Source: Symbiotaphrina buchneri
Taxonomy: Eukaryota > Ascomycota > Symbiotaphrinales > Symbiotaphrinaceae
Length of the DNA stretch: 64,000 bases
NCBI GenBank assembly: GCA_001599915.1
Contig: BCIG01000019.1
Coordinates: forward strand, 558,001 to 622,000
Reading direction: 5' to 3'
Below the pieces are notes generated by a model, which was given only the letters and a program-made list of their open reading frames with translations, made no database searches and was not told the DNA's origin. Both the position numbers and the translations under genes were made by a program. Of the stretch, positions 31,864 to 44,722 are shown piece by piece (positions within the stretch are counted from its first letter, which is position 1; the number at the start of each line of letters is the position of its first letter).

Positions 31864-34395
31864 ATGGCTTGTGATACTTGTCACCGCCGCAAGGTGCGAT
31901 GCGACTCCAAGGACAGATCGCTATGCTCGAATTGTCGGCGGGCGAATATTCCCTGCAGGTGAGGCCGTTCCCTGGGTGCAATTGGCGCTGGGCTGCAGTT
32001 ATTGCATGATGATGATGGAAGCTAATATGCTTGATTACATAGATTCGACGTCGCAGACGCCATCATTAACAAACGTCGCCGTCTAAAAGAGCCTCTCTCC
32101 CTCCGACGGCGCGAGCATCGCAGGCTGGCCTGCAAGCCCGTCAACACCAGCTACTCGCACGCACCCAGCCAATCCGTCGACACGGCGTCGTCGCTCGTGC
32201 TCCTCGCCTCCCAGCCCAGTCCCTATCAGAACGGGGGCTCGCACATCACAAACCAATCCAGCAATGATCACGCCACCGGCCTGCACAGCCACACGCCCAG
32301 GCCCATCGAGGAGGACAACATCGGACCGCAGGAGCCCGAAGACGACAAACTAACCCGCTCCGCCCTGCCAAACTTCTTCAAAGAAAAGCTTCACTGCGCC
32401 TCTCCCTGGGCGCGGGACACGCGCATTGCCTACATCGGCACCACGGCGTCCAACCTCACCCACCTCGTCTCCACGCAGACACTACAGCCAGACGTACTAC
32501 ACTACCCCTTCCCCGCGATCCGGCCCGTGCTGCCGTGGAAGCCGGACCCCAAATCCACCGTCAGCACCGCGGTGCCGATCCCCGGCCCGCCAGGGGAGTC
32601 GCAGGAGCTGCCGCAGTGGCGCTTCCGATCCGTGCCAGGCGTCGACTTCGACTCGCTGCCCGTCAAGGAGATCCGTGAGCAGCTGGTCGACGCGTACTTC
32701 ACGCGCATCCACCCGGGCTTCCCGGTCATCGAGGAAGCCGAGTTCCGGCGGCGGCTGGGCTACTCCGGCGACAAAGAAGCCGCGGCCGCGGGCCATGAGC
32801 CCCCGCCGCTCCTCATTGTGCAGTGCGTCCTCCTCGCCGGCGCGCATGTCTGCGACCATCCCACCGTTGCAAGAAGCCGCTCCGCCGTCAAAGCCGCGCT
32901 GTATCGGCGGGCCCGCGCGCTCTTTGATATCCGCCATGAGAACGACCGCATGTTCCTCGTGCAGGCCGCGCTGCTGCTGACCTGGCATACGGACGGGGCG
33001 GATGACGTGGCGGGCAACACGTGGTACTGGTCGGGCGTGGCGACGCGCATCGCGATGGGGCTGGGGATGCACCGCAGCAGCGAAGCCACGGGCATGGACA
33101 CGCTGGACAAGCGGCTGTTCAAGCGTCTATGGTGGATGTGTCTTCAAACCGAAGTGCTCGTGGCACTCAACCACGGGCGGCCACTCACCATCGACCCGGA
33201 CGAATGCGACGTACCCCTCCTCACCGCCGAGGATCTGGTGGAGCAAGACGCCGACCCGGCGCTCAACGGGGGCTACAGCACCTTCTGCACGGCGAACGTG
33301 CCCTTCGTGATCTCCAACGTCACGCTGTGCCTGCTCGTCATGGACATCCTGAAACTGCACACCCCGGGGGCCAAGCGCCGGCTCGGCGGCGACGACGCCC
33401 CCGCCATGATCGACGCCCGCAACAACCTCAACGCCCGCCTCGCCGCCTGGTGCATGCGCCTGCCGCAGGACATGGCGCTGTCGTCGCGCGGCGGCGCTGG
33501 CTCGGGCGGGTCCACGCATAACTTCTGGGCTGCGCAGCTGCACTTGCATTACTACACGGCAGTCCTGTCGCTCAACCGCCGCCTGCCCACGCCCGACACG
33601 CCGCTGCAGGAGCCCGGCGGGTCTGGCTCTCCCTTAAGCAGCCACTCGCACTCGCACTCGCACTCGCACAGCGCCAGCCTCCCTCACACCCTAGGCGGGG
33701 ACGCCTCCTCGCGGGCGGACGTGTGCTCCGGCGCGGCGTCCTCTATCGCGGGCATCATGGACAACCTGTACTCCTCGCACCTCCTCTGCCAATGCTGGTT
33801 CACGACCATTACAGCCGTGCTGGCGACCGCGATCCAGATCAGCAACGAGGTGCGGCGCGCGCTGCAACTCTCCGGGGGCAGCTCGGTCCTCGCGCTGAAC
33901 GGCCTCGACCGCCTGCAGAACCTCTCGCCCATCCTCGCCGGCCTGGCTGCGTACTGGCCCGCCGCCGAGGGCATCCAGCGCCTCTTTGAAGGCGTGGCTG
34001 CGACGCTTGGAAGACAGATTGCCCTGAGCGTGCAGCATTCCCACGGCGGGCACCTCGCCCTCCCCGGCGGCGGCGGCAGCGGGGGCATGCAGGGGGCGTC
34101 TTCCCTCGCGGACGACCCTCACCAGCAGCAGCACCTACAACAGCAAGAGCAGGACAGCGAGCACGACACGCCCGGGGGGATGAGCACGATGCTGGATCCG
34201 CTGCGGGGGTTCTTCCGCGGCATGGAGAGCGCGAGCCCGGGGTTGGGACCCCAGGATGGGGCGATGGGAAGCCCCAGCGCCATGTTGTCCGCGGATAGTA
34301 ATTGGAGTAATATTTTTGGTGTTGATGCGGGCGCGGATGCGCTCCTGGAACAGCATTTTGCGGATGTGGGGCAGTGGGTTAGTATGCCCATCTGA
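31864..34395 (+). CDS. Large Zn2Cys6 transcription factor with fungal-specific domain
   Basis: Nuclear activator or repressor of 815 aa. Exon 1 (31864..31958) encodes the zinc cluster C3, C6, C13, C21, C24, C31. An 84-bp intron (31959..32042) ends just after the last Cys. Exon 2 (32043..34395) starts with the basic linker 'NKRRRLKE'. The central regulatory domain is well conserved: 'LVDAYFTRIHPGFPVIEEAE', 'YWSGVATRIAMGLGMHRS', 'FKRLWWMCLQTEVLVALNHG' and 'PLTIDPDECDVPLL'. A Ser-His repeat sits near 33646-33680 and a Gln-rich, Gly-rich tail follows the domain. Flanked by a KduD-like dehydrogenase and a carboxylesterase, so a small catabolic cluster is possible but unproven. Confidence 0.88.
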
Positions 34396-34887
34396 GTGGC
34401 GTCTTGCCTGCTATATATGACATGGGGAAGGGTTGGTCTTGCAGCGCGGGATTAAGGGATGGAAACGGAGTTTCGGGTTTTGAGTTTTGGACGTGGCTTG
34501 AACAGGGAGGGATGCAGTGATGTTTATGAAGTTGTTTGAGGAAATGGGCCCGGTTATGGCATTTTGTACTATGTCTGATTCCAGCCAGAGGTCTATGGCA
34601 GCACATTCACCAAATATTACTCCGTATACCTGCAAAAGAAGACATCAGTTCCACAAGCTCCAGCCTTCCCCCTCAAACACCGCGTCCGCGAGTCCCAAAG
34701 CAGACATCCATCACAGCACGCCCGGTTCGCCCTGCAACTCTGACACCTACTCCACGCTCTCTGGCACCCTTAACACCGCCGGACGTACCTTCGGATCCAG
34801 GATCTCCCTGCGCATCATACAAAGCTGATCAGCCAGCCTTCCCCACAGCTCCATCCCGCCCATACGCTCAATCTCCTCCCAGCACTT
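34396..34887. other. Convergent 3' region
   Basis: 492 bp between the regulator stop and the esterase end; frames here are motif-free and I call nothing. Confidence 0.45.
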
Positions 34888-36559
34888 CTAGCCCCTCTTC
34901 TCATCCTCCCGCACGGTTCTCAACCTTACCTCCCCATCGCCAAAGACCATGACCCTTCCGGCCTTCTCGAACGGCTCCCACGGGTCCTCGCCATTCGCAA
35001 AGCACAGCCAACACGTCGCCATGCGCGCCGAGACGCGCTGCTGGTGCGGCGGCAGCAGCGCGCGCAGCACGCTCCAGATGAAGACGTTGTCGAGGGAGTG
35101 GTGGGCCAGCCCGCGCCAGGCGTTGTCGAACGGCGACGGCGCGTCGAAGTGGTATGCGAACGCGGCTGGGTATGCGCGCACGGCGGCTCAGTTGAGCGCT
35201 GGGTACAGCGCGTCGGTGGTGAGCTTCTCGATGGTGGCGAAGGTCGTCGCCGCGTCGGTGTCAGGCGTCAGAGAGTACGGCTCCAGCAGTCGCTGGGCGG
35301 TGGAGGGCGCGTCGGCGAAGAAGGAGTGTACGAGGGAGATGAAGCGCGTCGCGGAAAGGTGCCCGTAGGCTTTGTTCCAGATGATGCATTCGTTGGCGGC
35401 GTCGCCGATCATGATGCGTGGGCACCACGAAGGTGGCTGGAAGGTGTTGAAGCTCGAGTACGATGGGAGCGAGCCGGGGATCAGGAAGTGGTCGTCGCAG
35501 GGTGCGAAGGTTATCACCGGGGTGATGCAGACCGGCACCATCGCGGCAGTTAGGGCGTCCTCGTCGACGTGCAGGAGCTTGTGTAGCCGGGCTCTGGGTG
35601 AGAGGTCGGTTGGGATCTTGAGGACCTCGAGGATCTTGTCGTAGATGACTTGGTACTCTTCAACAGACATGATGCCGCAGAGAGGCACGAGGCCGGATTG
35701 CATGATGGTAGAGGAGAACAGCTGCTCGTCTCTTAGCAGATGAATATCGGTTGACACTGGGCCACCAAATGTTAGCGCTCTTTCTAGATGAGAATAATCT
35801 GATCTGCAATTGACATACCTCCACCTGCACTCTGACCGAAGAGCGTGACTCGGCCCGGGTCGCCTCCAAAGGCAGAAATATACTGCTGTATCCATCTCAA
35901 AGCCTCAATCTGATCCCACAAGCCGTAATTGCCTACGCCACCTTCCCCAAAATCCTCATTATAGCTCCTGATCTCCTCGCTAGCGAGGAACCCGAACACG
36001 CCCAGGCGGTAATTGAGCGTGACGATAATCGTCGGCTTATCGAGTTCCGCCTTCGAGATACCGGCGAGGACCCTACCATCGTAGATCGCGGCCGAGCCCG
36101 CCGCATACGTGAATGCGCCGCCGTGTAAGAAGACCATCACCGGATACAGCCCAGCAGCAAGAGCTGTGCCCGTCGGCGGAGTCGGCACCGAGATGTTGAG
36201 GTTCAGACATTCTGATGATGACGTCGTGGGGGGCTCGAGCCACGGCCTTTCGGGTGTTGGTACGGGATAGGAGTCCCGCGGGGGCTGGGGGCAATACGGT
36301 CTGCATGCCTGATGAGTTCATCTGCTCGATCATCAAGGGAAAGCGGAATTGGGAGGTGCGCTGCGTACCCTAGCTCCGTGCCATCCCATCTATTACCCGG
36401 CCATGGCACAGGCGCGGGCTTGGGTCGACGGAAGCGCCCTGGGACGGTGGCGAATGGGATGCCCCAGTACTGCGTGACGCCCTGGTCGAAACAGAGTCCA
36501 GTGATGGTGCCTAAACCTGAGACGTCCAGGTCGACGTGGGTGATGTCTGGCGTGCTCAT
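34888..36559 (-). pseudogene. Type-B carboxylesterase/lipase with an internal TGA codon
   Basis: Alpha/beta-hydrolase of the carboxylesterase family. Exons 36559..36369, 36300..35819, 35756..34888 give 513 sense codons plus one internal stop. Landmarks: 'YWGIPFATVPGRFRRP', 'PVMVFLHGGAF' (oxyanion hole), and 'TLFGQSAGG' with the nucleophile Ser near residue 221. The frame meets TGA at 35190..35188 (codon 414) and continues unchanged into 'AYHFDAPSPFDNAWRG' and 'LAHHSLDNVFIW', which carries the catalytic His. The truncated product lacks that His and about 100 residues, so it should be inactive. The likely ancestral codon is TGG. The context, TGA followed by GCC, is not the known CTA readthrough context. 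Mutation or sequencing error. Confidence 0.85.
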
Positions 36560-38002
36560 GCCTTCTAGTCCCTGCCAATTAGAAGGCGACCTGATGAGGG
36601 AGGATTATCAGACTTCTCTATCAGGTGAAAATTGATGTTATGTTCTCGCCATATTAGGAGATCGACGATGATGGAACCAGTGAAATCCCCAGATGGTAGC
36701 TATCTGCTCTGGTAGAGATAGCTGTGGCCACGAGTTGAGTTTCTCGGCGCCGAAACGGATGTAGGGTCAGTTTCCGACCACTGTCCAGCCTGATCTGCCC
36801 AACCGCAACCTCATCGACTCGTAGTCTTCTCGCGCAAGCAACCAGGAGGACCCTCAAGGCTGATTTTGATCTATTTGCTGTGATTCATTCTTCCGTGGTT
36901 TTCAAATCCCATTATGCAGACGAGATTGAAGCTGTGGTCAAGACCCGTACGAGAGGCAGGTATAATACACGTGAAACTATCCCCACGGAAGACTATGTTT
37001 CTCCCTTAAATTCCTAGAGAATGCTAGTCGGAGAGAATCTCATTCACCCAATCCGAACAGATGAGTCTACAGGACTTTGCCCGGCGAAAAGGTCCTCTGG
37101 CTTCTGATGCAGGATCAGAGGGAGGGATAACTGGGTTTGGCATGCACTGCATTGGACTTCTTAGATGGATATGTCTGGCAAGAAGAATCACTACACTTAT
37201 TCTGAAATTCGGGACATTGAGGTTGTCCCTGGAAAAATAATTCGAGCGCATTCCCATGTCGACCGATGGTTGAGAGTTACGACCGAACATCGCCGTGTTA
37301 AATATTTGTCCCACCAACTCGCCGTTCCATATCTAGGTACTCTTCTGAAGTAGATTTGGTTCTCGATACACAACCTCCATGATGCTCTGCAGGATATCCC
37401 AGCCTTGAAATAAAAGGCTCTCTTGGCGGAAGAGACTACTCTGTCTCTAACCGCGACGTTGTCGGTGAATCGGACCCTATGGTTGTCTCAATGTATCACG
37501 AAGACTGCACCTTGCGAGCTCAGCTCTCCATGACCAGCTAACCCACGACCCCAATTATCATCACCATCCACTTTCCGATTTCATCTGATTAAACCACAAT
37601 AATGCCAGCAATCAAACGCCGTCAGAGCAGATACACTGCCTTTCCATTTTGATTCCTCAAGGCCCCCTTCCGGCGATTTTCGGTGTTTCTTCTCTTTTTC
37701 TCAATTTTACCCCGCACGCAAAGTGGGGAAATCACCGTCTTACATCGATTACCCCAATTCCGTGACTGCGCTCTCTACCCCGCCGGGTCCATCCCGTCAC
37801 CACCACAGCCAGCGGGTGAGACAAACCCCGAATTGGCCCGATCCAAGTCTTTTGATTGTTTTCGATTCTTTTCTCGTCAGCAAAGGTCCGTCGTCATAAT
37901 CCTCAAAGCATTTTCTCAATTACACCTGCAATCTTCCAGCTCCCCAGGGCCTTCTACCTCAGCCGACAACAACCCCACATACACTCAAGTCACGAAAACA
38001 AC
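36560..38002. other. 1.4-kb gene-free region
   Basis: Promoter of the esterase on the left; on the right a pyrimidine-rich leader of the dehydrogenase gene. No recognisable gene or repeat. Confidence 0.45.
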
Positions 38003-39066
38003 ATGGCATCCTACTCCTCCTCCTCGTTCGAGTACACGACGGTGGGCTTCATCGGCCTCGGCGCCATGGGGCGGCCAATGGTGAGCCACCTGGCGAAGAA
38101 GCTGCCAGAGGGCGTTAAGATCTACGTCTTCGACGTGTTCGAGAAAGTCGTGGACGAGGTCGTGGCCGAGTTCCCCGGCCGCGTGTTCAAGGCCGCCAAC
38201 GCGAAGGACGTGGCGGAGAAATCTGTAAGTGCCGTGCAGCGTCACTCTCCCCGGAATGCGTGTTTGCATGACTGACGCGGGCGCGACACAACTAGGCTAT
38301 TATTATTACGATGGTACCCGAAGGCTCACACGTACGATCCGTCTACCTGGACCCCAGCACGGGGATCTGCGCAACCGACATCTCGCACCGCCTCTTAATC
38401 GACTGCAGCACCATCGACACCGCCACCTCCCTCGCCGTCAAAGAGCACATCAGCGCGCACTTCCCCAGCGCGTCCTTCTACGACGCGCCCGTCTCCGGCG
38501 GGCAGGTCGGCGCCATCAAAGGCACCATCGCGTTCTTCCTCGGCTGCTCCCCCACCGACCCGAACCTGCCCCGCCTCAAGGACCTACTCTCGATGATGGG
38601 CTCGCAAATCATCCCCTGCGGTGCACCGAGTCTCGGCCTCGCCGCCAAGCTGAGCAATAACTACCTCAGCGGGCTGATCGCCATCGCCGCCTCCGAGGCG
38701 CTGAACATCGGCATGCGCTCTGGGCTGGATCCGCGCGTTCTAAGTAAAGTCTTTGCGGCGGGCACGGGGCAGAACACGATTATCGACCGCTTTAATCCGT
38801 GCCCGGGTGTGTACCCGGAGGCGGCGAGTTCGAAGGGGTACCAAGGCGGGTTTAAGGTGCAGCTGATGCGCAAGGATTTTGCGCTGGCGGTGGATACGGC
38901 GGAGAGGGTGGGCGCGAAGTTGATGCTCGGAGAGAAGGGGTTGCAGACGTATGATGGGGCCAGCAAGGATCCGAGATGTAGGGACTTGGATTCCAGGGTC
39001 GTGTTTAGATACCTGGGCGGCAATGAGGACTGGCAGAAGGATTTTCCGGGGGAGGCGCCGCTGTGA
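38003..39066 (+). CDS. 3-hydroxyisobutyrate dehydrogenase-family oxidoreductase
   Basis: NAD(P)-dependent beta-hydroxyacid dehydrogenase. Two exons, 38003..38224 and 38296..39066 (71-bp intron), give 330 aa. The N-terminal Rossmann motif is 'GFIGLGAMGRPM' (residues 15-26). The substrate-binding segment is 'YDAPVSGGQVGA', and the catalytic Lys is in 'LGLAAKLSNNYLSG'. 'QLMRKDFALAVD' is typical of the C-terminal all-helical domain. The family includes the mitochondrial valine-degradation enzyme, but this N-terminus has no convincing mitochondrial presequence, so a cytosolic relative acting on another beta-hydroxyacid is equally likely. Confidence 0.88.
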
Positions 39067-39629
39067 GATCAGGTTGGGGGAGAGCATTTTTGGTAGATTA
39101 GATTGAGTAGAAACAAAACATGATGAGACAGGCCTAGGCTCCATGAGATGGTCTATATCCAGTGTAGGCACTCGAAATCATAGAAGACCCCCCACTTGTG
39201 GCGTGTACCGCGATTAGAGCAACGCCTTCCAAAGGGCTGCATGATCTGTCGCGCTTCTCTTATCTGCTCTGTTTGCGTAAAGCTGAAAAAGATAGTGATC
39301 TGGACAAGGTCCTGGTGCAGTATGGACTTCTCCAGTTGGGCCACCGGAAGAAGGACAGAAGAGACTGCAACGGCTTTCTGGTGCTTGTTATATTGATAAG
39401 GTACTTCCAAAGAAGGCTGACTAGCGTTTTGCTTTTCGGCACTCAAGCCACAACCCCGTCAAGTTCCTCCAGGATCATCCACTGAGCTTAGATCTCTAAG
39501 CTCATGCGATCACTTTTTGGCCATACCTCGATTATCAAATCTGAGTGTGTCATGGTTTGAGCTGCAAGCTCAGTCCAACTATGCCAGCCCACGCACTGAG
39601 GAATGTAAATGCTGCTGCAGCCAATGCTG
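39067..39629. other. Convergent intergenic region
   Basis: 563 bp between the dehydrogenase and PAP2 genes; nothing supportable seen. Confidence 0.45.
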
Positions 39630-40874
39630 CTATCTCGCACCTCGCGCCGGCCTCATCTCCACGCTGCCGTCCACGCCGGGCATCATCGGCGCCTGACTAC
39701 CATCGCTCGTCGCCGTGCCCTCCGTGCCTTGCTCGACGTCCCAGCTACGGATCTTCGTACGCTGACCATTCGCATCCATTCTATCCGACCTAGTGCCTAA
39801 TCCGTTCGTGCCACCCGCACTCACGCCCTCAACACCAGCTCCCGGCTCCCTCGCCTCGCTACCCCTCACGCCACTGCCAAACACCAGCTCCCTAAGGCGA
39901 AAACGGCGCGGCATGGCAAACCACCAATACCCAAGCACGGCGCAGGCGATGCCCAGTGCAGCCCCGGACAGGATGTCGAAGCCATGGTGTCTGAAATCAC
40001 TGTACCGCGTGCCTGAAATATACGCCGCGAGCCCAAGTGGCACGAACGCGACGCCGATGGCTACAAAGCTGAGTCTTGCGCCACCGGGATGTTTGAGCGT
40101 GGCCGAATCCTGCGAGTCCGTGTAGCCGTGCAGGTAGTACCGCACGTACCGCGCGACCGCTAGCAGGTACAGTGTGAGGTAGGCCAGGCCGGCAAAGGAC
40201 GTGCTCGAGTGCCCGCTCGGCCAGCTGCGGAAGCCGTCGTCGAGGACGCTGCTGTCGGTGTTGGTGCAGATGGTCCAGCTGACGACGCCCCCGATGGCGC
40301 CTGCGATGGGAGGATAGCCGCCCAGTGTGTTAGCGGCGATAGACGATGTAGAGGTGTCGGGTTGGCAGCGGTGGAGCAGGTCAGGCCGTGGTTTGCCAAC
40401 CAGGTTCTTGAGCCCGTTGGTGAAGAAGAAGGCGGTGGTGACGCTCAGGCCAAGACCTAGCCAGGCGCGGTTCCAGCCTAGTAAGGAGCGTTTGAGGAGG
40501 AATTTGATAGGTTCATGTTGGGTTCTGCGAGGGCTGGTGCGCTGGAGAAGGAGAGAGAGGAATGGCAAGGTGATGCCGATGAGGAAAAGGATGATTGCTG
40601 GAACGACGACGGCAAGGATGACGAGAACGGTTGTCGAGACTTTCTCATGCTGCACGTAGGGGAAGGAGATTTGCGGGTCTGTAAGAGAGAAGGGACGTTT
40701 GTTAGGAGTTATGTTGGAGAGATGGCCCGCGACGATGGCGACGACGCTGTGAAGAGCATTAGTTTGGATGGCTGCTGTGATTATGATATGAGATGGGTAA
40801 GGAGCTTACATTATGACGATCCAGTCTGCCACGTAGAGGAGGAAGTTCCACACGTTGAAGAGCTTGCCTGCCAT
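39630..40874 (-). CDS. PAP2-family lipid phosphatase (DPP1/LPP-like)
   Basis: Integral membrane phosphatase that removes phosphate from phosphatidate, diacylglycerol pyrophosphate or related lipids. Exon 1 (40874..40810) encodes the first 21 residues; after a 63-bp intron exon 2 (40746..39630) completes 393 aa. The three-part phosphatase signature is intact: K135...R142-P, then 'PSGH' (198-201), then R-x5-H in 'TRYSDFRHHGFD'. Six hydrophobic segments surround them. After the last helix comes a polar, disordered C-terminal tail of about 100 residues, likely cytosolic. Divergent from the next Zn2Cys6 regulator. Confidence 0.9.
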
Positions 40875-41516
40875 TGTGGCGATTCCGTCCGGCTTCCACT
40901 TCCAAGATTAGAAGGTGTGATAGCTCAGCTGTAAACAAGCAATGCTCGTTGAAAGAAAATGCTACCAGAATCAGCCAATCCGCCCATTTCCGGAAGGCAC
41001 AAAGAGACCGATCACTCACCAGTAGAGCAGACTGCTCAAGCAGCACTCATACCACTGATTATGACTTTACTCCAGGACATGAAAGGAAAGGGGGAGAGGA
41101 TGGAGCTGGAGGAGAAGGACAAAGCCTGCTTACGACGTGGAGGTGGCTGAGAAATGAGGTTGTCGCACAGTGAAAATGTCACTGACTGGCTGTGAATGGC
41201 CAGCTGAGGCACGCGACACTTTTACTGTTTTGCTCTCGTCATTGTCTCTGCCAAGCCTCCAAACGCTGCGCCGCACGGCTGTTTCCGGCCATAAAAGGGA
41301 GGCCTAGGGGGGATTGAATCCAGCATTATCACGTGCACGTGACTCTAACCGCCAAGCTTCGGCGCTTGCGCTATCTCCGGGCCGGTGTGCTCAAATCTGC
41401 CTAAAAACATCGGATAGAGACAGCCTCCAGGTCTTGACCATCGACGAATCAAGTACGACACTTCGGAAGCCAAATATCTATTCATGTAGCTCTCGCCCTG
41501 ACCTTTAACTGGCAGT
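40875..41516. other. Divergent promoter region
   Basis: 642 bp. A 'cataaaagg' TATA-like element lies near 41291, about 220 bp upstream of the regulator's ATG. No gene seen. Confidence 0.45.
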
Positions 41517-44171
41517 ATGGTACCTGGCCGGGACGTCTCGCCCGGAGATGACCCGCTCGTGGAACGCTCGACAAGAAAGCGCAAGCGGATCCCCCTATCG
41601 TGCAACTTCTGCCGTATCAGAAAGTACGCGCATCCTGGCCCCCATCTATCTAACCTATTTTGAAAGAGCATGTATTGACTGCGTACTTGATTGGTGCAGG
41701 CTAAAGTGCAATCGAGAATATCCCTGTCAGAATTGCGTTGCACGACATGAAAGTCAATCATGCGAGTACGCCAACGCAGCCACGGCCCGTGGCAGTGGCA
41801 GTGGCGACAATCGCGCAAGCGAAGATGGACATGTGGAGAGTGTGTCAATGTCACATAGCGATGAGATGCAAGCCAGGATAGACCGGTTAGAAAGCCTGGT
41901 CACGAGCTTGTTGCAGGACAAACAAAGTCCTTCCAACACGGCATCCTCAAGTTCGGATCCATCAAGCGCCCGCCAACCTCGATCTGGCTCAGATACGGAT
42001 GGCTTTGATGATCGTCAAGTGCCGAAGATGGAAGAAATGCAGGATTCGCTTGGTGTGTTGCATCTCGATCACCACAAGTCAGAATATCATGGCAATACCA
42101 TTGGGACGTAGTCCTTCAAGACGTAGGTCCCCTCTGTCAGTCTCTCCCTGTCCTGTGAAGAATCTTACCACTCGTAGATTGCTGCCTTGAAATCAGCCTG
42201 GAATGAGATCAAAGAACAAAACAAGAAAGAAGTCATGGAAGACACAAAAGCAGAATTAAGCATATGTGGGCCGACACTTCTTTCAGGACTACCTAAGCCG
42301 AGTTTGGCAGAACTGATCGCTTCGTTGCCGTCGAAGGACGCAGCAGACAAATTGGTGGAACGATTCTTCAGCGTGCTTGATCCCGCTGCTCCAGCCCGCT
42401 GTGAGTCTTGAACCTACCAATATGCTGTATGCCGCTTACCGTGCTCTGCAGATGTGCTTCACAAACCGTCTTTCATGAACGATGTACGTTCAGTTGTCCT
42501 AAAGGTGAATCCTAATTACTGACTATACAGTATCATCGTCATTGGCAAAATCCCCTCTCCAGTACTCCCACGTTCCTCGGCATTCTCTATGCCATCTTCG
42601 CCATGGTTATGAAATCTTACAACTTCAATTCGACGGAACCACTCGAATACAAGAATATCTCCGGCACCCTTTCAGACTCTTACCGTACTCTTACCACACG
42701 ATGTCTGCTCTTAGTCGATGTCAACAAACCGACACCTTACCTTCTCGAGACGCTAATCGTCCACAGCATGGTGGAGTACCTACGAGCTAATGCTAAAGCT
42801 TGCCTGCTCATCTGCAGCTCCACCTCCCGACTTGCCATGCAAATGGGCTACCACCGTGACCCAGCACCATATAAAGAGCTCACTCCATTCCAAGCGGAGA
42901 TGAGGCGACGCACGTGGGCCTTCATATTGGAGATGGACCAGATCTTCTCCTTCCACGCCGGTCTCCCAGGCTTAATTCGACCCGAGCACTGCGACACGCG
43001 CGACCCATTGAACGTCAACGACTGGGAGCTCAGCGAAGACATGAAACACTCTCCAACTTCCCGGTCGTTATTGGAAGACACCGACGCAACATATCTGCTG
43101 GGCAAACTCATCATCGGCCGTGTGGTAGGCCGCATCACCGACTACCTCAACTCGCTGCAGCCGCAAAACTACAGCACCGTCCTATCTCTCGACACAGCGC
43201 TGCGTGAAGCACGTGCCCGCCTACCCCTTGGCCTCCCCGGCACGTTCTTCGATGCGCGACCAGCCATTTCGCAAACTGCATTCCTGAACCGCGTGCAGTT
43301 CGAGTTGCTCTACCACAAGGGCGTATGCGTGCTGCACCGGCGGTACCTCGGTCTCGCACGTGAAGACAGCCGCTATGCCTACTCCCGCACAGCGTGCATT
43401 GCGTCTTCCCTCGAAATGCTGAAGCTGCAGCGCATCCTGCATGACGCCGTCCGCAGCGGAGAGCGTAGCCAGACCCTGAAGTGGTTTCGGTTTGAGGTGA
43501 CAAGGAATGATTTCACGCTGGCGGCAATGGTGTTGTGTTTGGACCTGCATCATGCGGCAAGGCGTCGCGCAGCGGTGACGATAGCGCAAACAGAGCAGCA
43601 GAACGAGAGGGAGCAGGTGCTGCATGCGTTGGAAGCAGCACGCGGAATCTGGGAGGATGTCCGCAGCCAGTGTCCAGATGCAGATCGCGTCTGTAGGATC
43701 CTCAAAGTCATGCTTGAGGATCTGCGGAAAACCAAACCCGGGATTGGCGTGCATCCACCGGAAGCCTTTGATGTAAACCCGCTGATGACGCTCGCTACGG
43801 CTTCAACAGCTACGGATCACTCAAACAATACCTCCCCTAACGACGGCGAGAAGCTAACTGCCCTGACGGCTACGGATTCTACAGCTGCGTTCTCGTCCAG
43901 CCTGGTATCGCCGGATGAAAGTGCACCTTCGACGTCAAATACACTGTCCTTGGAGACGCCGCTTGATGACGACATCATGGCTGATTTCAACTGGGTGAGT
44001 CCTTTTTTCCTTGCTCTATAATGAATGAGCATATGAACAAGTCAAAGTGAGCGGATATGCTAATCTCATATTGCACAACAGGATGCTTGGGATGCCTATG
44101 TCATGGGCGAGGGCCCGAATGAGGCGCATGATGGGCCGGTGTCGTTTGAGGATATGTTGAAAGATGTGTAA
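41517..44171 (+). CDS. Zn2Cys6 transcription factor with a 1-nt frameshift in exon 2
   Basis: Nuclear regulator. Six exons: 41517..41623, 41700..42122, 42178..42400, 42452..42483, 42531..43994, 44082..44171. The total is 2339 nt, one short of 780 codons. The zinc cluster C29, C32, C39, C45, C48, C57 is split by intron 1. A short coiled coil follows ('MQARIDRLESLVTSLLQDK'), then the fungal-specific domain with 'HKPSFMND', 'LAMQMGYHRDP' and 'RRRTWAFILEMDQIFSFHAG'. In exon 2 the frame breaks near 42097-42101: 'YHGNT' runs into a stop nine codons after the break begins, while 'WDVVLQD' follows in the next frame. One lost C in an ACC-CAT context explains it. Without repair only the DNA-binding part would be made. 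Confidence 0.8.
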
Positions 44172-44722
44172 ATCTGACTGTGTGCCTGTGAGACTTTTCT
44201 GCCGATTGCGTGCTTGGAGTGCGGTGTCCGGTTTCTGCGCAGGTCGTGATTGATCTATTTGCAGCATCAGGTACACGGGTATGCAGGTAGTCTCCCCGGC
44301 TGGAGCAGGTCAGGCAGGCAGCGCGGCGTCCAGGAGAGTACCCAGTAAATGAAACAAACATAAGCAAAAGCTTGTAAAAGCTGGATTTTTTGCAGGCCGC
44401 CATTGTGAGTGAGTCATGCTTATTATCAGCAGCAATAGCTGAAGTATTAACTGCAGCCTGGGACCGCAGCTTCCCATGATCAAGCAAACTCCACTTCTGT
44501 ATTCACCATCCCAGCGCCACTTCCTGCTTGTTGTTTGCCATCTCTCGTCTGCATGACCACCTAGGTACTGCACTTCTGCAGCTATTGTTTGCTACCCTAT
44601 GACTCACCTATGCATCACTGCTGTACCCCGCTTTGTTGCATCATAGCACAGAGCAAACAGAGGGGCAAACAAAGCAGAGCAAACCGGGCAGAGCTTGCAA
44701 ACAGGCGGGCCGATGGGTATAT

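Noticed and set aside
35188-35190. Programmed stop-codon readthrough in the esterase
   Set aside because: TGA is followed by GCC, not the CTA context known for fungal readthrough, and the C-terminus has no targeting signal.
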